The notes under the pieces were generated by a model that was not told the DNA's origin, searched no databases, and saw only the letters and a list, made by a program, of their open reading frames with translations. From an uncultured Paracoccaceae bacterium (GTDB taxonomy: Bacteria; Pseudomonadota; Alphaproteobacteria; Rhodobacterales; Rhodobacteraceae), in assembly GCA_947493745.1 (NCBI GenBank), contig CANLSM010000005.1, positions 1 to 64,000 on the forward strand: 64,000 bases of DNA, given 5' to 3'. Numbering within the stretch: position 1 is the first letter of the stretch; each line of letters starts with the position of its first letter. A program made the translations under genes and the position numbers. Positions 48,701-51,602 of this stretch are shown piece after piece.

Positions 48701-49592
48701 CCGAGATGGTCGACTGCTGGACACCGAACCTTGAAAGCATGGCCAGAAATGGCGCGACAATCGCACCTGCAAGCGGCGCAGCAGCGATCGTTCCCAGACC
48801 GAGCACCGCTGCAATCTGACCACCCAAGAGCTGGAAGGATCCATCTCTCAGGGATTCCAGAATCTCGTTCTTGATCGAAATTCCACGGAAATTGGTTGTA
48901 TTAATCAGTGGGTCCTCACCACTGATCGGCAAAGTGGATGCAAGTTCTGTGATGGCCGCCTGATACTCCTCCAGCGTCAGGGACCGGTCTGGATCATTCT
49001 CATCCATCCAGGCCTGGACCAAAGCTGGCGCACCGAACGCCATGTGATCGAATCCGAGACCCTCGGTCCCGGTCAAAGCCGAGACGAAGCCAGCCAGACC
49101 ACCGCCCAGCGAGTGCCCCGTCAGGATCGTGCCCGCAGCCGGACCATCACGATAGCTCTGTTCGGTTACAAACTCATAATATGACAGGGCATATGGCGCC
49201 TGGGTCCAGTCCCCGTTGGCGCCTGCGCCGACCGTCCATCCGTTAACAACATCGTTGCTGGGATTGTTGAAATCTGTATCGTTGGTTCCCCGGTAGGAAA
49301 TGACGACCGTCCCCTCGGGGATACCGTCGACATTGGCTCCGACACGATAGGCCGTCGCATGAAACCCGGTTTTCTGGGCTTCTTCCCATTGACGAATGTC
49401 CAGACCCAGTTCCGGATCCATATCGGGCAGCGGTTGCATGTCCTCGGCGGTGCTGATGATCGTCGCGCCCATGATGTTCTCGGGCAAATCGGTAAGGGCC
49501 GACTCGACATTCCCCCGGTGGTAGGAGTCCATCGCCAGAACCGCCAAAAAGAGGTCCTTGGAAATTTTTGGTGTAACTGCAGAAACGGGCAT
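24711..49592 (-). CDS. giant RTX protein (8293 residues) with lipase-like N-terminus
   Basis: An uninterrupted 24.9-kb gene. A class-3 lipase-like domain (about 80-200) has VVISYRGTND and GHSLGGGLAG with nucleophile Ser161. A hydrophobic segment lies near 235-280. EF-hand-like repeats follow at about 1250-1375 (DLDGDGIE, DLNNDGLID, DYDQDGVTD). From about 1930 to 4880 run some 20 modules of GxGxD calcium repeats plus a VRNxFxG/FxDGxxW part. Then tandem-95/cadherin-like domains with LLANDxDxDGD, a second RTX block (about 5585-6075), more tandem-95 and LPDWLxFD Ig-like domains, and finally RTX nonapeptides with a tail (LAALDEDQFSFY) typical of type I secretion. No signal peptide. The protein is strongly acidic. 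It probably acts outside the cell or on its surface as a calcium-dependent toxin or adhesin; the HlyC-like gene upstream favours a toxin. Confidence 0.93.
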   Translation of the reverse strand: MPVSAVTPKISKDLFLAVLAMDSYHRGNVESALTDLPENIMGATIISTAEDMQPLPDMDPELGLDIRQWEEAQKTGFHATAYRVGANVDGIPEGTVVISYRGTNDTDFNNPSNDVVNGWTVGAGANGDWTQAPYALSYYEFVTEQSYRDGPAAGTILTGHSLGGGLAGFVSALTGTEGLGFDHMAFGAPALVQAWMDENDPDRSLTLEEYQAAITELASTLPISGEDPLINTTNFRGISIKNEILESLRDGSFQLLGGQIAAVLGLGTIAAAPLAGAIVAPFLAMLSRFGVQQSTISAAVEAQRGNQEELDPIVDQFYFDIPDRALKLHMQQFLILLKFSQEMSASTGEEEAWREVLRPVYDAYFSREVALAAGYEDAPSSDPQSPFRADATAQMGKGIAYSVLDGAPEGLIFGNTGARALLDDANQLGSLFENGLTSEDLNVPISEILVQFAAHMARHKVDFAAYENDEDFTPEEGVLSLYDGQGEETEEETQAKFVKVNLDKDLWELGLEEDEKGERIDIVGLSRLIDQVSYESNGFFKQKLIDAKGILGTEREFVPTLAAMKLRYDQLGELAGNPTPEELAEKVSRDYIEGLFVALNTDLGEAVHLGAGPDATEAQGLLYFASGTEQKIIGSDGNDIVMVEDEQEVWGNYGRDTLIGTGRGFEFVDAISRTPVDAERIVGGDDDLYIGNIDRVLFPERISQWWSKIVDSNIPKSVLRYTTLDNPDDDSEERPLTILSATLVDNNEDINLDPALRGLGLIELTIQDSELGIISNDIVVGIDRLELTDASDSLVADEVLLSLPLEFNLGGFKDGRITRRDYDTVDFTALGEANDDEAHGLSYINGAIGKRDAVADRASTLEIEGLGDMLDGTVFADVIGYLEPTRSESVARVTGAENIIGTKHADVIITGDVPAVVEVLTGLAGLPDDDSPIQFGEIKAGDGEDLVIVFQPKLIEEGEVIPEELGGSSDPNAPTIADADLRMRIDGGADNDYLFAVGGEGAVVIGGKGRDWIFNASRGGIIFGDTVDGVDPDDPGNPNPFDKVDADGNGSYDHSDLIWFWGGTVMVDPNKDDILSFFGYRLGGGSNSLPSTFGADTLRSVSGFGVALVETFSPIHWDPFLPFITYWLDRDSKTLFVTNIFEELFGRFLGAANAVDGVTGIMAFTNFTGYKSISLTSPFGLPIDDTLQDFIESQNDLGISLEIENPATALVAMIPGFPGGLNRVGPLIQNLITLSDFAGKLSKVQKWFLEQDPLVLDLDGDGIETSSQADAGVFFDLDGDFFREQTGWLDGDDGFLVRDINENGLIDDVTEMFGGRTGRGLEDLATFDLNNDGLIDATDAIYAELQVWQDYDQDGVTDAGELSTLEELGIISLALNGVDMDITTPQGNRLIGSGEFLLANGEMRNSFEAIFSASDLITEYVGEKGTAAWLLDDPLDAKAFGNMADLSVAMSNDFDLAETARTAADSMTVPDLRALVAQAGDTLGQWAYSLDTTRELTAVLLDISGGGTTLADRAVYAEDATGGYWTLASGADVLDAQGAVIDRPTLQDIMAQTPGADQMWQMEQVWSPASRSEALTHREEAPYLASIIDGRVVVHDYGIEQADGSWQLASGADVLDAQGAVIAQPTRDDIMAQAVGEEYEWRVEEIGFNPYGDISVERIGVNFIDGIAVDYTVEVTDSEGSFFVWARNLDRAMELQYYGGDARDFNLRSYAIDFDTLDEVNSTDDSTFRVEMLTPGQFHYAVSLFGIDFVPNMLSAEIDAGGVIDYSTNTLPGYSLSDTEFVSAIDAMIEFTGAAMEQYIITSRAFAVKIAAQGGLSDFFRDIAYNIESDSFGPTSDREMAPMFKAIFEAAPAGADEAYDYLQEWSLILQEFYNDYRPSGEGNYFDATVGVDQKFIFQMLLPAFEDVGIDADLPAVLNALKVNETRLISHAADADRVDGTSGIDYFYVSGGDQTYSGGRGSDFYFIGKDFGNDVIDDVDFGKGDEIRFAHLRSSDVDASRDGEDLILTAIDGSGTLVVRNHFLGELNPKIGNRTQDTGVAAIVFADGVMWDRNRIPFEVINPLPTDQVITGSGSMDVLFGGEGNDVLQGNAGGDIYVFQRGDGQDTVFDYNPGAFDKQPGSPDFVKFTGDISKNDLRLERDGESDDLEIYILDKQGNETGDKVTIEGQFGGVRLNLEAFGRIDPSLEIEYSAPSLIERFLFDTGEVLMFDDVVEMYLETAKTDGDDAIYGTLLGERLDGGAGDDFLVGREGGDTYVYGREYGLDQIEDGDFSLKILGSDPDTLRFTDGLRWTDFDFLREGPSDTLTLQVSGTTDSVILKDMLREGFLVGYINLVENVIFDDGTVWSYDKLFQHYINIAKTDGDDLIYGFNLSDVIDGGAGNDRLEGQGGSDTYLFARGYGEDTIFDAGGYERLVLDGISSEAVTFTRTDLDLIITVNDTGDRVILENQYVRADKQAFAVELLEFADRTVEWTDLNPEDIDLVGTAGADTLTGSNFREVLDGRAGDDTLIGGSDGDTYVFDAGYGSDTIIDVQVAAAWAGRRGREVEVDDRVRFGADITVENVRFAKGGDDLVITIQDRSDVLTIRNQFRNVTDGIELFEFYDGTIMTIADVEAQLDIVGGNRGDNIIDATPDQPSTLDGRQGDDILNGGNAGDTYAFGIGYDFDTINEVTDRAGVIDQVVFGASVTVESVILRRDENDLLIDMGNGEDVLRIVNGLSNNKVEEFRFADNTVWTIEDVRDALTQGTDGNDQIIGFNGRDDDLAGGEGSDALVGRSGNDTYRFGLGDGRDSVEESSGVDRIVFGDRVASDGVTFSQVGDTLVITLDVTGETLAVLGGLSDATTATHVENFVFSDGITLSLADVRGILLDEASNNSTDLIDATNIDPDYEVAGGTGFDTILMGRDSRVLFAEGDGIDRIELDDVAMRDAVIRFTDLTSSDAQVRRAGLESDDLLIVFPASGDQVRIVGALARNTLPLIEFADSITWDAAELRAQELADQQTSGDDLIFDSKGDDVIEGGRGGDDIRGAGGNDTYVFTRGDGRDVIVEESSGQDFADASEDINYVDRVEIRGYTPAEMQISRAVNSQDVVLSFVGTDDQIVLRYRETDVTVNSNRLIHGIEIIAFSDGTEITRDELFEQLSSQGTPFDDEIIGPDEPTVFEGGKGDDYIEGGIDNDLYIYNRGDGADYIEDTGWRNFGSQNPAPNQGNVLQINGYTPDQAEVLRIADQRFDLVIRFSPTDQITIADALSTSSSPNTVRTILFENGVAWTLPDYATLSEVARNSDLAEVINGTSADETFEGGLGNDIISGSSGVDTYIFNRGDGQDVIRDSTSTSSSQDNYVELRGYNMADAIFEWSQKPVQSYNADRPDVMLRFVDSDDRLYLTNALMNRPAELFTEYRFDDGVITGAQVRAMIIAEQVSAGDDYVTGTPGRDVIEAGTGDDFLNLEGGVDTVVFNRGDGSDTIFTDGEYALDLRGYDPSEVIVTKLVAQQTGYMLTFTGTEDRILMPTRTDQDTFSDVSEIRFDDAAGTVWDRAAIAAAGAGSSAGATDGNDQLSGTDGDDTLEGLGGDDHIEPGRGVDTIVYSRGDGRDTIEGKSFSFQGEFRIELTDLNPADIEIVRHEFEGVYGDPSPRYEIKVLGTQDGLWFERSLYLTEISFADNTVWDAAAISAAIVSSGSAPGMALPINGTDADDSYVSTEADEFFNQQYRDGNDTYTFGRTTGHDVIFEGDRSFYGTNDVVNFTDVASTEIEVRVLPFGTYSFNSDEDILITWGEDGSSLRLKEFMEGSGSQYGIDRFTFSDGVTYTGAQMEALAGLTNDGRSVKGNFTYDRASESGEYYIGRNFDGSSQDNGLITLVDVTRNEVTFVRRDDDVVIEIAARPDLGLEAGSIWIGDFSRLDRLEVAFDDTTIIDMDEIASILMAAQQTDGDDIIKGFSTESPESRADITVSGGLGDDVIEIGTVGTTFAYTLGDGFDIVKSSAVGEEFGPTPQMTRLELTDIAPEQVTLLRSGPDVIVNIAESAPGAGDAGRIHVVEGHVIYENFDGYFATDNLSLTEITFLNDGQEPVVWNASAITTLLLGEAAAATEGDDFVSVENADSTFEMLGGNDYVRSNDGNDIYIYRNGHGHDIYEDSGNGSSGGGGDPRDPLPEPTAPSGDRLEFPDLLQTDVRFERSGVDLMIRIDANAANGIEEGSIRVRNVFIGEGTFNDYVIEEIVFSDGSMVDMEAIAQAIVAADGTDGDDLIYGSTQDDVITGGLGDDTLLGGAGDDTYVYNRGDGNDAIYSYYSRSGANNDVLILNGVNRSDVTVTAMGDDVVLRIAESAPGASDGGSIFVSNLLEDYFLTEIRFEGGEILTPQQISEIVYAPVFTDGDDIVTATYLDDVMEGGLGYDQLDGRGGADTYIYSRGDGVDILRDISTGASDVLELRGIEVADVTLKRSRDGDDAIIIIGESTEGAGDGGRITLRDIFSTFNSGQRGVDSVRFDDGTEWDETALLAQLEENNATDGADNLTGGVGADTLEGLGGDDTLSGLGGNDTYVYTRGDGADVIQDAGGGNDRLEIAGYSPDEVIFERRGFDGTDLIIRLVDQGDEITVRNAFTNSFYTSRQDQIEQIVLTDSGTVFTPDQIRADILASAASPQNDTIVGTESADAISGGAGSDLLLGLGGNDTYSFGAGDGDDRIADTGGDTGDVLELALNPDDVLYAQRSGPEGLDLILAFNTGRDRVTLEGALKDSDDGVDLIRFADGTEWDRDQMRAEALADAEADGNDRVWGFDGNDVFNGTAGDDIMIGGVGSDSYLYSRGEGRDTIIEGVDETGFDTVEFDSFISSEVSLTQLYKGSDAVVFHFATAPDQTLTVHGALAEGSAGIERYVFTDGVEWSKSKLLELLDNTTPVAENDGYFAVRETEPLTISADVLLRNDFDPDGDDLRIIAVDGGADGFAELNAFGDVVFTANEGFTGPTQLTYTISDGRNGITEAQVDLRVRPLAEALDDHGFTVAEDGTLIIEVERLLSNDIDGDRLIIGQVRDPQNGAVSLSTDGNITFTPNENFNGQASFTYVANTPEGGVAEATVYIDVTAQNDAPVARDNFPDNTLENVGFEIDPATLLANDFDIDGDVLFIDAVFGNENVQVELTADGSILVTPADYYWGNASFDYRISDGNGGTAIGTVSFYIESVNNIPEPQDDRVAALEEDNIAIINTVDLLANDIERDAGDTLTITGVSSRTGGTVRLLDNGTIEFRPAANFDGEATFIYTVDDGQGGVSRAVVTVPMIPENDEPIARNDSYRSNPDLIADEDTVLEIDIFDLLANDYDIEDGSQVEFVDVFDGRNGDAVRDGNIIRFTPDANFWGETTFFYNVRDNEGLTGAGEVTVFFRNVADAPPVANPDSFSLDEDTSLVIPISAILANDVDIDRDPIELLSLSLPGFFDIPGLNGTVEFDGNGNIVYTPDLNYAGGARFFYNITDNVSIDGAAPAVVRGVVNLTINPIPDEPVVVDDLLGLTPLGVPMVLRISDLLSNDFDVDEDDVLSFVGLGDGATLPDNAYVYNEEFVVITNAPDFDGETRIIYRIADDTGLVDQGFAGGLVLGSYSGTLTGTSARDLLIGTMAGERIDGLEGNDDILAEGGNDTIDAGAGDDLVQAGAGDDLILASAGRDDIDGGEGHDIVDFTASNIGVRADLESRVGQAGYADGDVYTRIEEFIGSTYADILGGDGADNILRGGAGSDRLEGRAGADLLEGGIGDDSLEGGAGADTLDGGEGSDTADYFLSSEAVQISLADGTAMGGDAAGDVLISIENVIGTDFADVLTGDDQDNLLSGGREADILTGGDGNDTLIGGRGADTLIGGAGVDIADYTLSAEGVTIDMTGATAGGGDAEGDTFTGIEIIQGSFHDDTIIGDAGDNILRGGRGADVIAGGAGFDTADYSTGDEGVAVDLSTGAGTAGEAAGDQLSGIEALVGSAYADTLTGSAGDETFDGGFDDDAIAGGAGNDTYIFGYDSGNDVVTEIGGASEIDRVALLAGIEPKDISVLRDGDDLLLELERDEGFLIDTLRVTDHFLGEETGIEEVVFENGTVWDRATLESLIREGRFNAEDDTYLFGVEDEVATIDPLLLIANDTTEAGVGLELVSVGNPINGTVWLNGEGDINFLPAQDFNDDMGQGRAFFEYTVRDAFGRESTARVEVQVRPVNDAPVAVDDGVWSGDEDTTFVIPFDYILDNDTDVDGDTLFISALSPILDDNGDPLYTTSTYGLTNGRGTIVDGGVEFTARPDVFGFAGFTYTVSDGNGGTATGVVEIFLDPINDAPRSGTDNLTVRLDTVNVINLSAFLGNDFDIEGDAFTFEGIHDVVGGTLELNEADGTISFVADALGAASFQYDLRDERGAESTITVDINVIPFFTNTAPNARNDGPFEIIEDEVLVIDPATLLANDSDADDHPLTIVGLERFPLNGDVTFNADGMIEFTPRSDFNGEAGFTYTISDGEGGFDTAFVSVSILPDNDAPVVRGDVVSGIEDQPLTIIPALVFGNDYDPDGDVIFYDSIGFLGRLTDDFSDRTEFTAERTLTVNALDQDVVTTATLADGTDLPDWLVFDPLTLTFTGELPVDVTEPVEVSVTFAQGATTFVEAVTLAVDADALLGGVAVGPEIALLSAGAGTFSAQLSNNRALPDWIDFDAETGTLVRTAIAPPADAEPIAVQIVFTPENDPLPNGTYRSTDRGFAIEYVIDPAGEIDPAINAALSQPEFFTNQDLFTLDLSGVVSAEAVAESGALLPEWLSFDAETLSFTGTPPAEFVGAIPVRISIAHTPESGQPDYVLVTDIVVDETFSVTSLGGITGEIFNGDELDIDLPQDFNGSLAISYVARDDKEGVSTPSWIVVNVENRPELPDAVSDRLATDEDVPLTFALADLLANDFDEDGDAIRILDVSQPTNGTLEIILTPVVIAAPAALDAATGDYTLALADGSVLPDWLSIDAVTGEITAIVPLDFRGDVQLTVGRGDATAPITQTFDGNLDVMLTYTPDEGVSGPDIFDYVLTDDAQGQSTGVVRIDVAPLNDMPIARNDRLNAFEDTPFTFTVADLLANDSDPDGDPLTLVDLFDVSVGEVVQDGNSFTFTPPLNFDGEVTFRYRIEDGQGGADVAQVTIDVAPTNVAPVAGIDRYTIEEDTPLTLNMTEFMANDFDPDAEDTITLISVRGGDDGQVFNLPGGNYQFVPSENINGPVAYEYVISDGRIETTGIIEITYTAVNDAPTGLPDDLFVGSEDVPLVISLTDLEAQMVDVEGDAFSITSVFDGDNGTVVMDGRTAVFTGRADYFGNAGFSYVVTDENGAERIGYVRISLEPEEDLPIAVGDDGYEMIEGGSVLIDPADLIANDIDPDGGEISFVGMLPQAGLEEVAGGLYRFTPSEDFFGRATLEYQIVNAVGQPVTGQVFVDVTGTPDAPTAVDDRLDGVEDQTLILSPSDFTGNDFDVDREGIFFVDAVAGAGLTIEIDADGRLVVTPDADLAGEASFDYTIRDTGGLTDTGRVTITFDNVNDAPVIGALPALEGTEDTAFRIVLPGEAFTDVDDTILTYAVRAEGGADLPDWLSFNPFTLELEGTPPANFFGDIALEVAVSDGQLETVQPITLSIAGVDDAPIAQGDTYNAGTDTVITIPLDVLLANDIELDGDALSVVSATGGAGYTAELDGLGNLVIERDASLGGTIDVTYTISDGTTTASAVVTVDLVATNTAPIINGLGDLTIDEDTALDITFADDIATDADGDALTLSVTREGGTTLPTWLTWDAATRTLSGTPPANFNGVLALQMVASDGRVSTTEAFSLNITAVNDIPVLLAPFSDRSTIEDEPINILLQQNIVGDADGDTLSYGLTLADGSPIPDWLGFDATTLLLTGQPPANFSGDIDLMISISDGQATITDDFTLTVTGINDAPELLTPLADFTTDQDGNPLTTGTAFVVDAELSAFTDPDGTPLIFAAQMADGSALPSWLVFDGLTFSGVAPRSVAGDVEVELLASDGLSFVSDTFTLSFAEGNADPVANDDAYTAVVPNGIAIAEAVLTANDTDADGDTLTVTGVSEAGNGTVALADGVVTYIPELDFEGEDTFTYTVEDGFGGTSEATVTVTVENPYDDVVVGDDGNGVGFGGAGNDLLSGGGGNDFLFGGRGDDYILGGTGRDTLFGGRGDDILNGGAGNDLLFGGAGNDTLIGGAGNDVIFAGRGGDTISGGAGNDRIFGGGGSDTFFFGSGGGRDTIYGFQTSGRRSFIEGDQLRIGVDGIDDFSELMNFASQERGGVLFDFGNGDELFLAGTRLAALDEDQFSFY
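24714..25280 (-). repeat. C-terminal RTX nonapeptide block and secretion tail
   Basis: About a dozen consecutive GGxGxDxxx units (GGAGNDLLSGGGGNDFLFGG and onwards) are followed by a non-repeat tail ending LAALDEDQFSFY at the stop. This is the part the type I exporter is expected to recognise. Calcium binding outside the cell drives folding in this family. Confidence 0.9.
25285..31350 (-). repeat. tandem-95/cadherin-like and Ig-like domain block 2
   Basis: Roughly twenty domains of about 95 residues in tandem. Each has NDAPVA..D at its start, LLANDxDPDGD in the middle and FTYTVSDGxGG near the end. Several He_PIG-like inserts read LPDWLSFDPxTLxxxGTPP. These form extended surface or adhesin stalks in other proteins. 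Confidence 0.85.
31370..32840 (-). repeat. second RTX nonapeptide block
   Basis: Groups of GGxGxDxLxGG units (GLEGNDDILAEGGNDTIDAG and similar) alternate with a short VDF/ADY..S.EGV.IDL..G strand segment repeated four times. The block separates the two tandem-95 blocks. Confidence 0.85.
32841..34949 (-). repeat. tandem-95/cadherin-like block 1
   Basis: About seven tandem ~95-residue domains with the LLxNDxDxDGD core, starting from TTPVAENDGYFAVRETEPLT. They join the long HCBP array to the second RTX block. Confidence 0.85.
34950..43805 (-). repeat. array of about 20 RTX plus HCBP-related modules
   Basis: A repeated unit of about 120-150 residues: GxGDDxLxGGxGxDTYxYxRGDGxDxIxD, a strand pair with LRFxDxxxxDVxxxRxGxDLxI, and LxEIxFxDGTxWdxxxL. 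It corresponds to the haemolysin-type calcium-binding repeats plus the related C-terminal domain. Units are diverged in sequence but keep this skeleton. Confidence 0.85.
44727..45008 (-). repeat. 39-bp exact direct repeat inside the RTX gene
   Basis: The 39 bases at 44727-44765 recur exactly at 44970-45008, 243 bases (81 codons) away and in frame. Both encode SGADVLDAQGAVI followed by a PT..DIMAQ stretch. This marks a recent duplication of an 81-residue unit in the part between the EF-hand block and the HCBP array. Confidence 0.8.
45470..45840 (-). repeat. EF-hand-like calcium-binding repeats
   Basis: DPLVLDLDGDGIETS, FFDLDGDFF, DINENGLIDD, FDLNNDGLIDATD and YDQDGVTDAGEL follow one another within about 120 residues of the giant protein. 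They have the DxDxDG calcium loop. This DPLVLDLDGDG block is common in bacterial RTX proteins. Confidence 0.85.
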
Positions 49593-49663
49593 GGGGACTA
49601 CTCACCTAGCGGGGATCAAGGAGGAATGCGCGACACCGAAGGGTGCCGCGAAATCTGTGAAGC

Positions 49664-50218
49664 TCAGCTTGTTGGGGCGGCGCCCATCTTCTCCAGCGTC
49701 TCTTTATCAACGAGGCGCGTGATGAGGGGATGCAGGCGCAGATCGCCTTTTTCGACCACCTGCTTGAAGTTGCTCAGAACCGAGACGGTCGTCTTCTGGT
49801 CCGGGGCAATCACATCAAGCAGCCAGTTGATCTCGCCGCTGGCCCAGTCATCGGGCTTCAGGCGGACCGGGAAGACACCGGCCTTGATCTGCTCGCGGAT
49901 CTTGGCGTCGACCTCGTCAGACACGCTCGCCCAGATCGCCAGACCCGAGATATCGGTCAGCGGGCTGCGCTCTTCCTTGGCCGGATAGGCAATGGCGACA
50001 CGGTCTCGGATCAGCGGCTCAAGCACCAGGTGCTGAAGATCGCCGATCGACTGGTGGCGATAGCGCGGCAGCGCCATCATCGCCATGGCAACCTTGCCGA
50101 AGCTTTCGCGCACCTGCGCACGGACAGTCGCTACTTTGTTAAGGATCTCGGGATCGAGTTCCGGCTTTTCAGCAGATTTGCCATTTTCCTTGGCTGCGCT
50201 GCTTTTCTTGCCTGACAT
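49664..50218 (-). CDS. RTX toxin-activating lysine acyltransferase (HlyC family)
   Basis: A 184-residue HlyC-like protein. His55 is placed like the HlyC catalytic His23, about a dozen residues before a PLI/PAI segment (here LEPLI). Asp135 in WLLDVIAP matches HlyC Asp92 in WFIDWIAP. IWASVSDEVD matches SWANLSLENE and WASGE matches WTSGD. HlyC moves a fatty acyl group from acyl-ACP to internal lysines of a pro-toxin in the cytoplasm before secretion. Its gene lies 71 bases before the giant RTX gene, giving the classical C-A-B-D order. ATG 50218 follows AGAGG. Confidence 0.85.
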   Translation of the reverse strand: MSGKKSSAAKENGKSAEKPELDPEILNKVATVRAQVRESFGKVAMAMMALPRYRHQSIGDLQHLVLEPLIRDRVAIAYPAKEERSPLTDISGLAIWASVSDEVDAKIREQIKAGVFPVRLKPDDWASGEINWLLDVIAPDQKTTVSVLSNFKQVVEKGDLRLHPLITRLVDKETLEKMGAAPTS

Positions 50219-50451
50219 AAAAACCTCTTAAAATGATCGTGAAATTGCACACAGAACGAATATCCAGTGCACCTTGGGATGCAACCGGAGATGTAGGTCT
50301 TATCAAGGTTACTTTAAGGCAGGTTGCAGTAACGCTCATGAAGACTGATGGCCAAAAATCCGCTCTAACGCCTCATCCACTAAAAATTGCGCCCCCGCGC
50401 GGACCATGTGAGACCCCGGGAAATAGTTAAAGAAAAATGAACGCGACCTGC

Positions 50452-50472
50452 CCTTTGGATATATCCGAAAGG
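50452..50472. promoter_or_regulatory. near-palindrome around GGATATATCC
   Basis: CCTTT-GGATATATCC-GAAAGG is symmetric except for one extra base. It lies 4 bases after the LuxR-family gene stop and about 235 bases upstream of the HlyC start. It could be a weak terminator for the regulator gene (a T-rich stretch follows on the minus strand) or an operator for the RTX operon. Confidence 0.3.
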
Positions 50473-50476
50473 ACAC

Positions 50477-51100
50477 TCAGGCGGTCAGATAGTTCCGGAT
50501 CACCGCAATCGCGACGGCATGGGTGCGATTCTTTGCCTTCAGCTTGCTGCATGCCTTGATGGCCCGTTGTTTCACGGTCGATTCGGCGATTCCCAATTTG
50601 TCCGCAATCTCGCGCTGACCAAGCCCGTCTCTCAACTCACGCAGAACATCCAGCTCACCCGAGGTCAACTTGGGCTTGTCCATGACCAGCTCCACCCAGG
50701 TTGTGAACTTGGAGTTGACCAGCTCGACCTCGGCATCGGTGAGTTCGCGGTCGGGCCGCGATACGGACAGGAAGGATTTGTTGACCCCGACCGTGTGCGA
50801 AAAGATCGCCCCGTGGCAGATGCCGAACCGCCGTGCCTCGCGCATGACACCGCGCACATCGGGAAGCTGTATCTCCGACCAGCGCTTGCAACCGGTCTGG
50901 GACAGGGCCCAGGCAAAGACCGGGTCCGCGGCATAGTAGTTGCGGGCCTGATAGACCTGACGCCATTCCGCAGGATAGGTGTAGTGAATGAACTCCGTGC
51001 CCATCAGGGAAAATCCGAATGTCAGGATGAAACCGGACGGAGCAAGCTCGTTGAGCTTTTTCATCTCCTCGTCGAAATTCGGGATCAGACTTTGCAACAT
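50477..51100 (-). CDS. LuxR-family AHL-type transcriptional regulator
   Basis: A 207-residue quorum-sensing type regulator. The N-terminal autoinducer domain keeps Trp46, Tyr50, Asp59 and Trp74 at exactly the spacings of TraR Trp57, Tyr61, Asp70 and Trp85, the residues that hold an acyl-homoserine lactone. The C-terminal LuxR HTH reads LTSGELDVLRELRDGLGQREIADKLGIAESTVKQ. The ATG at 51100 lacks a clear ribosome site; a TTG 48 bases upstream is less likely. No luxI synthase gene is in the window, so it is a solo or works with a distant synthase. It is transcribed toward the RTX operon with 258 bases between them, so it may control that operon. Confidence 0.92.
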   Translation of the reverse strand: MLQSLIPNFDEEMKKLNELAPSGFILTFGFSLMGTEFIHYTYPAEWRQVYQARNYYAADPVFAWALSQTGCKRWSEIQLPDVRGVMREARRFGICHGAIFSHTVGVNKSFLSVSRPDRELTDAEVELVNSKFTTWVELVMDKPKLTSGELDVLRELRDGLGQREIADKLGIAESTVKQRAIKACSKLKAKNRTHAVAIAVIRNYLTA

Positions 51101-51296
51101 TGGTTCAACTCGTGGGACACAACGGTATTGCGCGCCTTCTCCCGGCAATTTGCGGCGGTTTTAAGGTTAACAAACGGCTAGCACGGTTGGGGCAATTCAC
51201 ACAACGCCCCTGTCGGGGCTTCCAGGGGAACCAGCAGGTCACCGACGCAGACGGGCGTGGTCGCGTCCGGTCATTCAAGGGGCAGTTGCACCACTC

Positions 51297-51515
51297 CTAA
51301 CCGGTGGCGCCGCGATTGTGGGTCCTCTGGTAGAGCCGCGCGATGATCCGGCTGGCTGTGGTCTCGAACAGGAACGGGAAAATCGCGTGAATGAGCGCTG
51401 CCATGGCCGCTGCCATCAACAGGGCAAAGAACCGGAGCGCAAACCACATATGGCCGAAATAGGTCTCATCAACGGATTGCGGATGCTCGGTAAAAAGACG
51501 GGCAATGGTGTTCAT
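51297..51515 (-). CDS. small DUF6356-like membrane protein
   Basis: A 72-residue protein with a conserved-looking N-terminus (FTEHPQSVDETYFGHMWFA) and one or two membrane helices (LRFFALLMAAAMAALIHAIFPFLF). This is the pattern of the DUF6356 family, common in Alphaproteobacteria and of unknown role. ATG 51515 is preceded by GAGG; the open frame extends upstream to 51596 without support. It is divergent from the Lrp-family gene. Confidence 0.75.
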   Translation of the reverse strand: MNTIARLFTEHPQSVDETYFGHMWFALRFFALLMAAAMAALIHAIFPFLFETTASRIIARLYQRTHNRGATG

Positions 51516-51602
51516 CGGTCGGGCCTCGTGTGGTCTGTAACAGCAGACTGTCACAGATCCGCTGGGATTTGCGCCCATTATCATTGTTGAAATCACCTGG
51601 AT

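Noticed and set aside
50233-50430. A 65-codon plus-strand frame upstream of the HlyC-like gene
   Set aside because: It has no ribosome site or recognisable protein features and overlaps the expected promoter region of the RTX operon.
51206-51219. GCCCC-TGTC-GGGGC hairpin after the DUF6356 gene
   Set aside because: The stem is only 5 bp and no T-run follows in either direction, so it is too weak to call a terminator.
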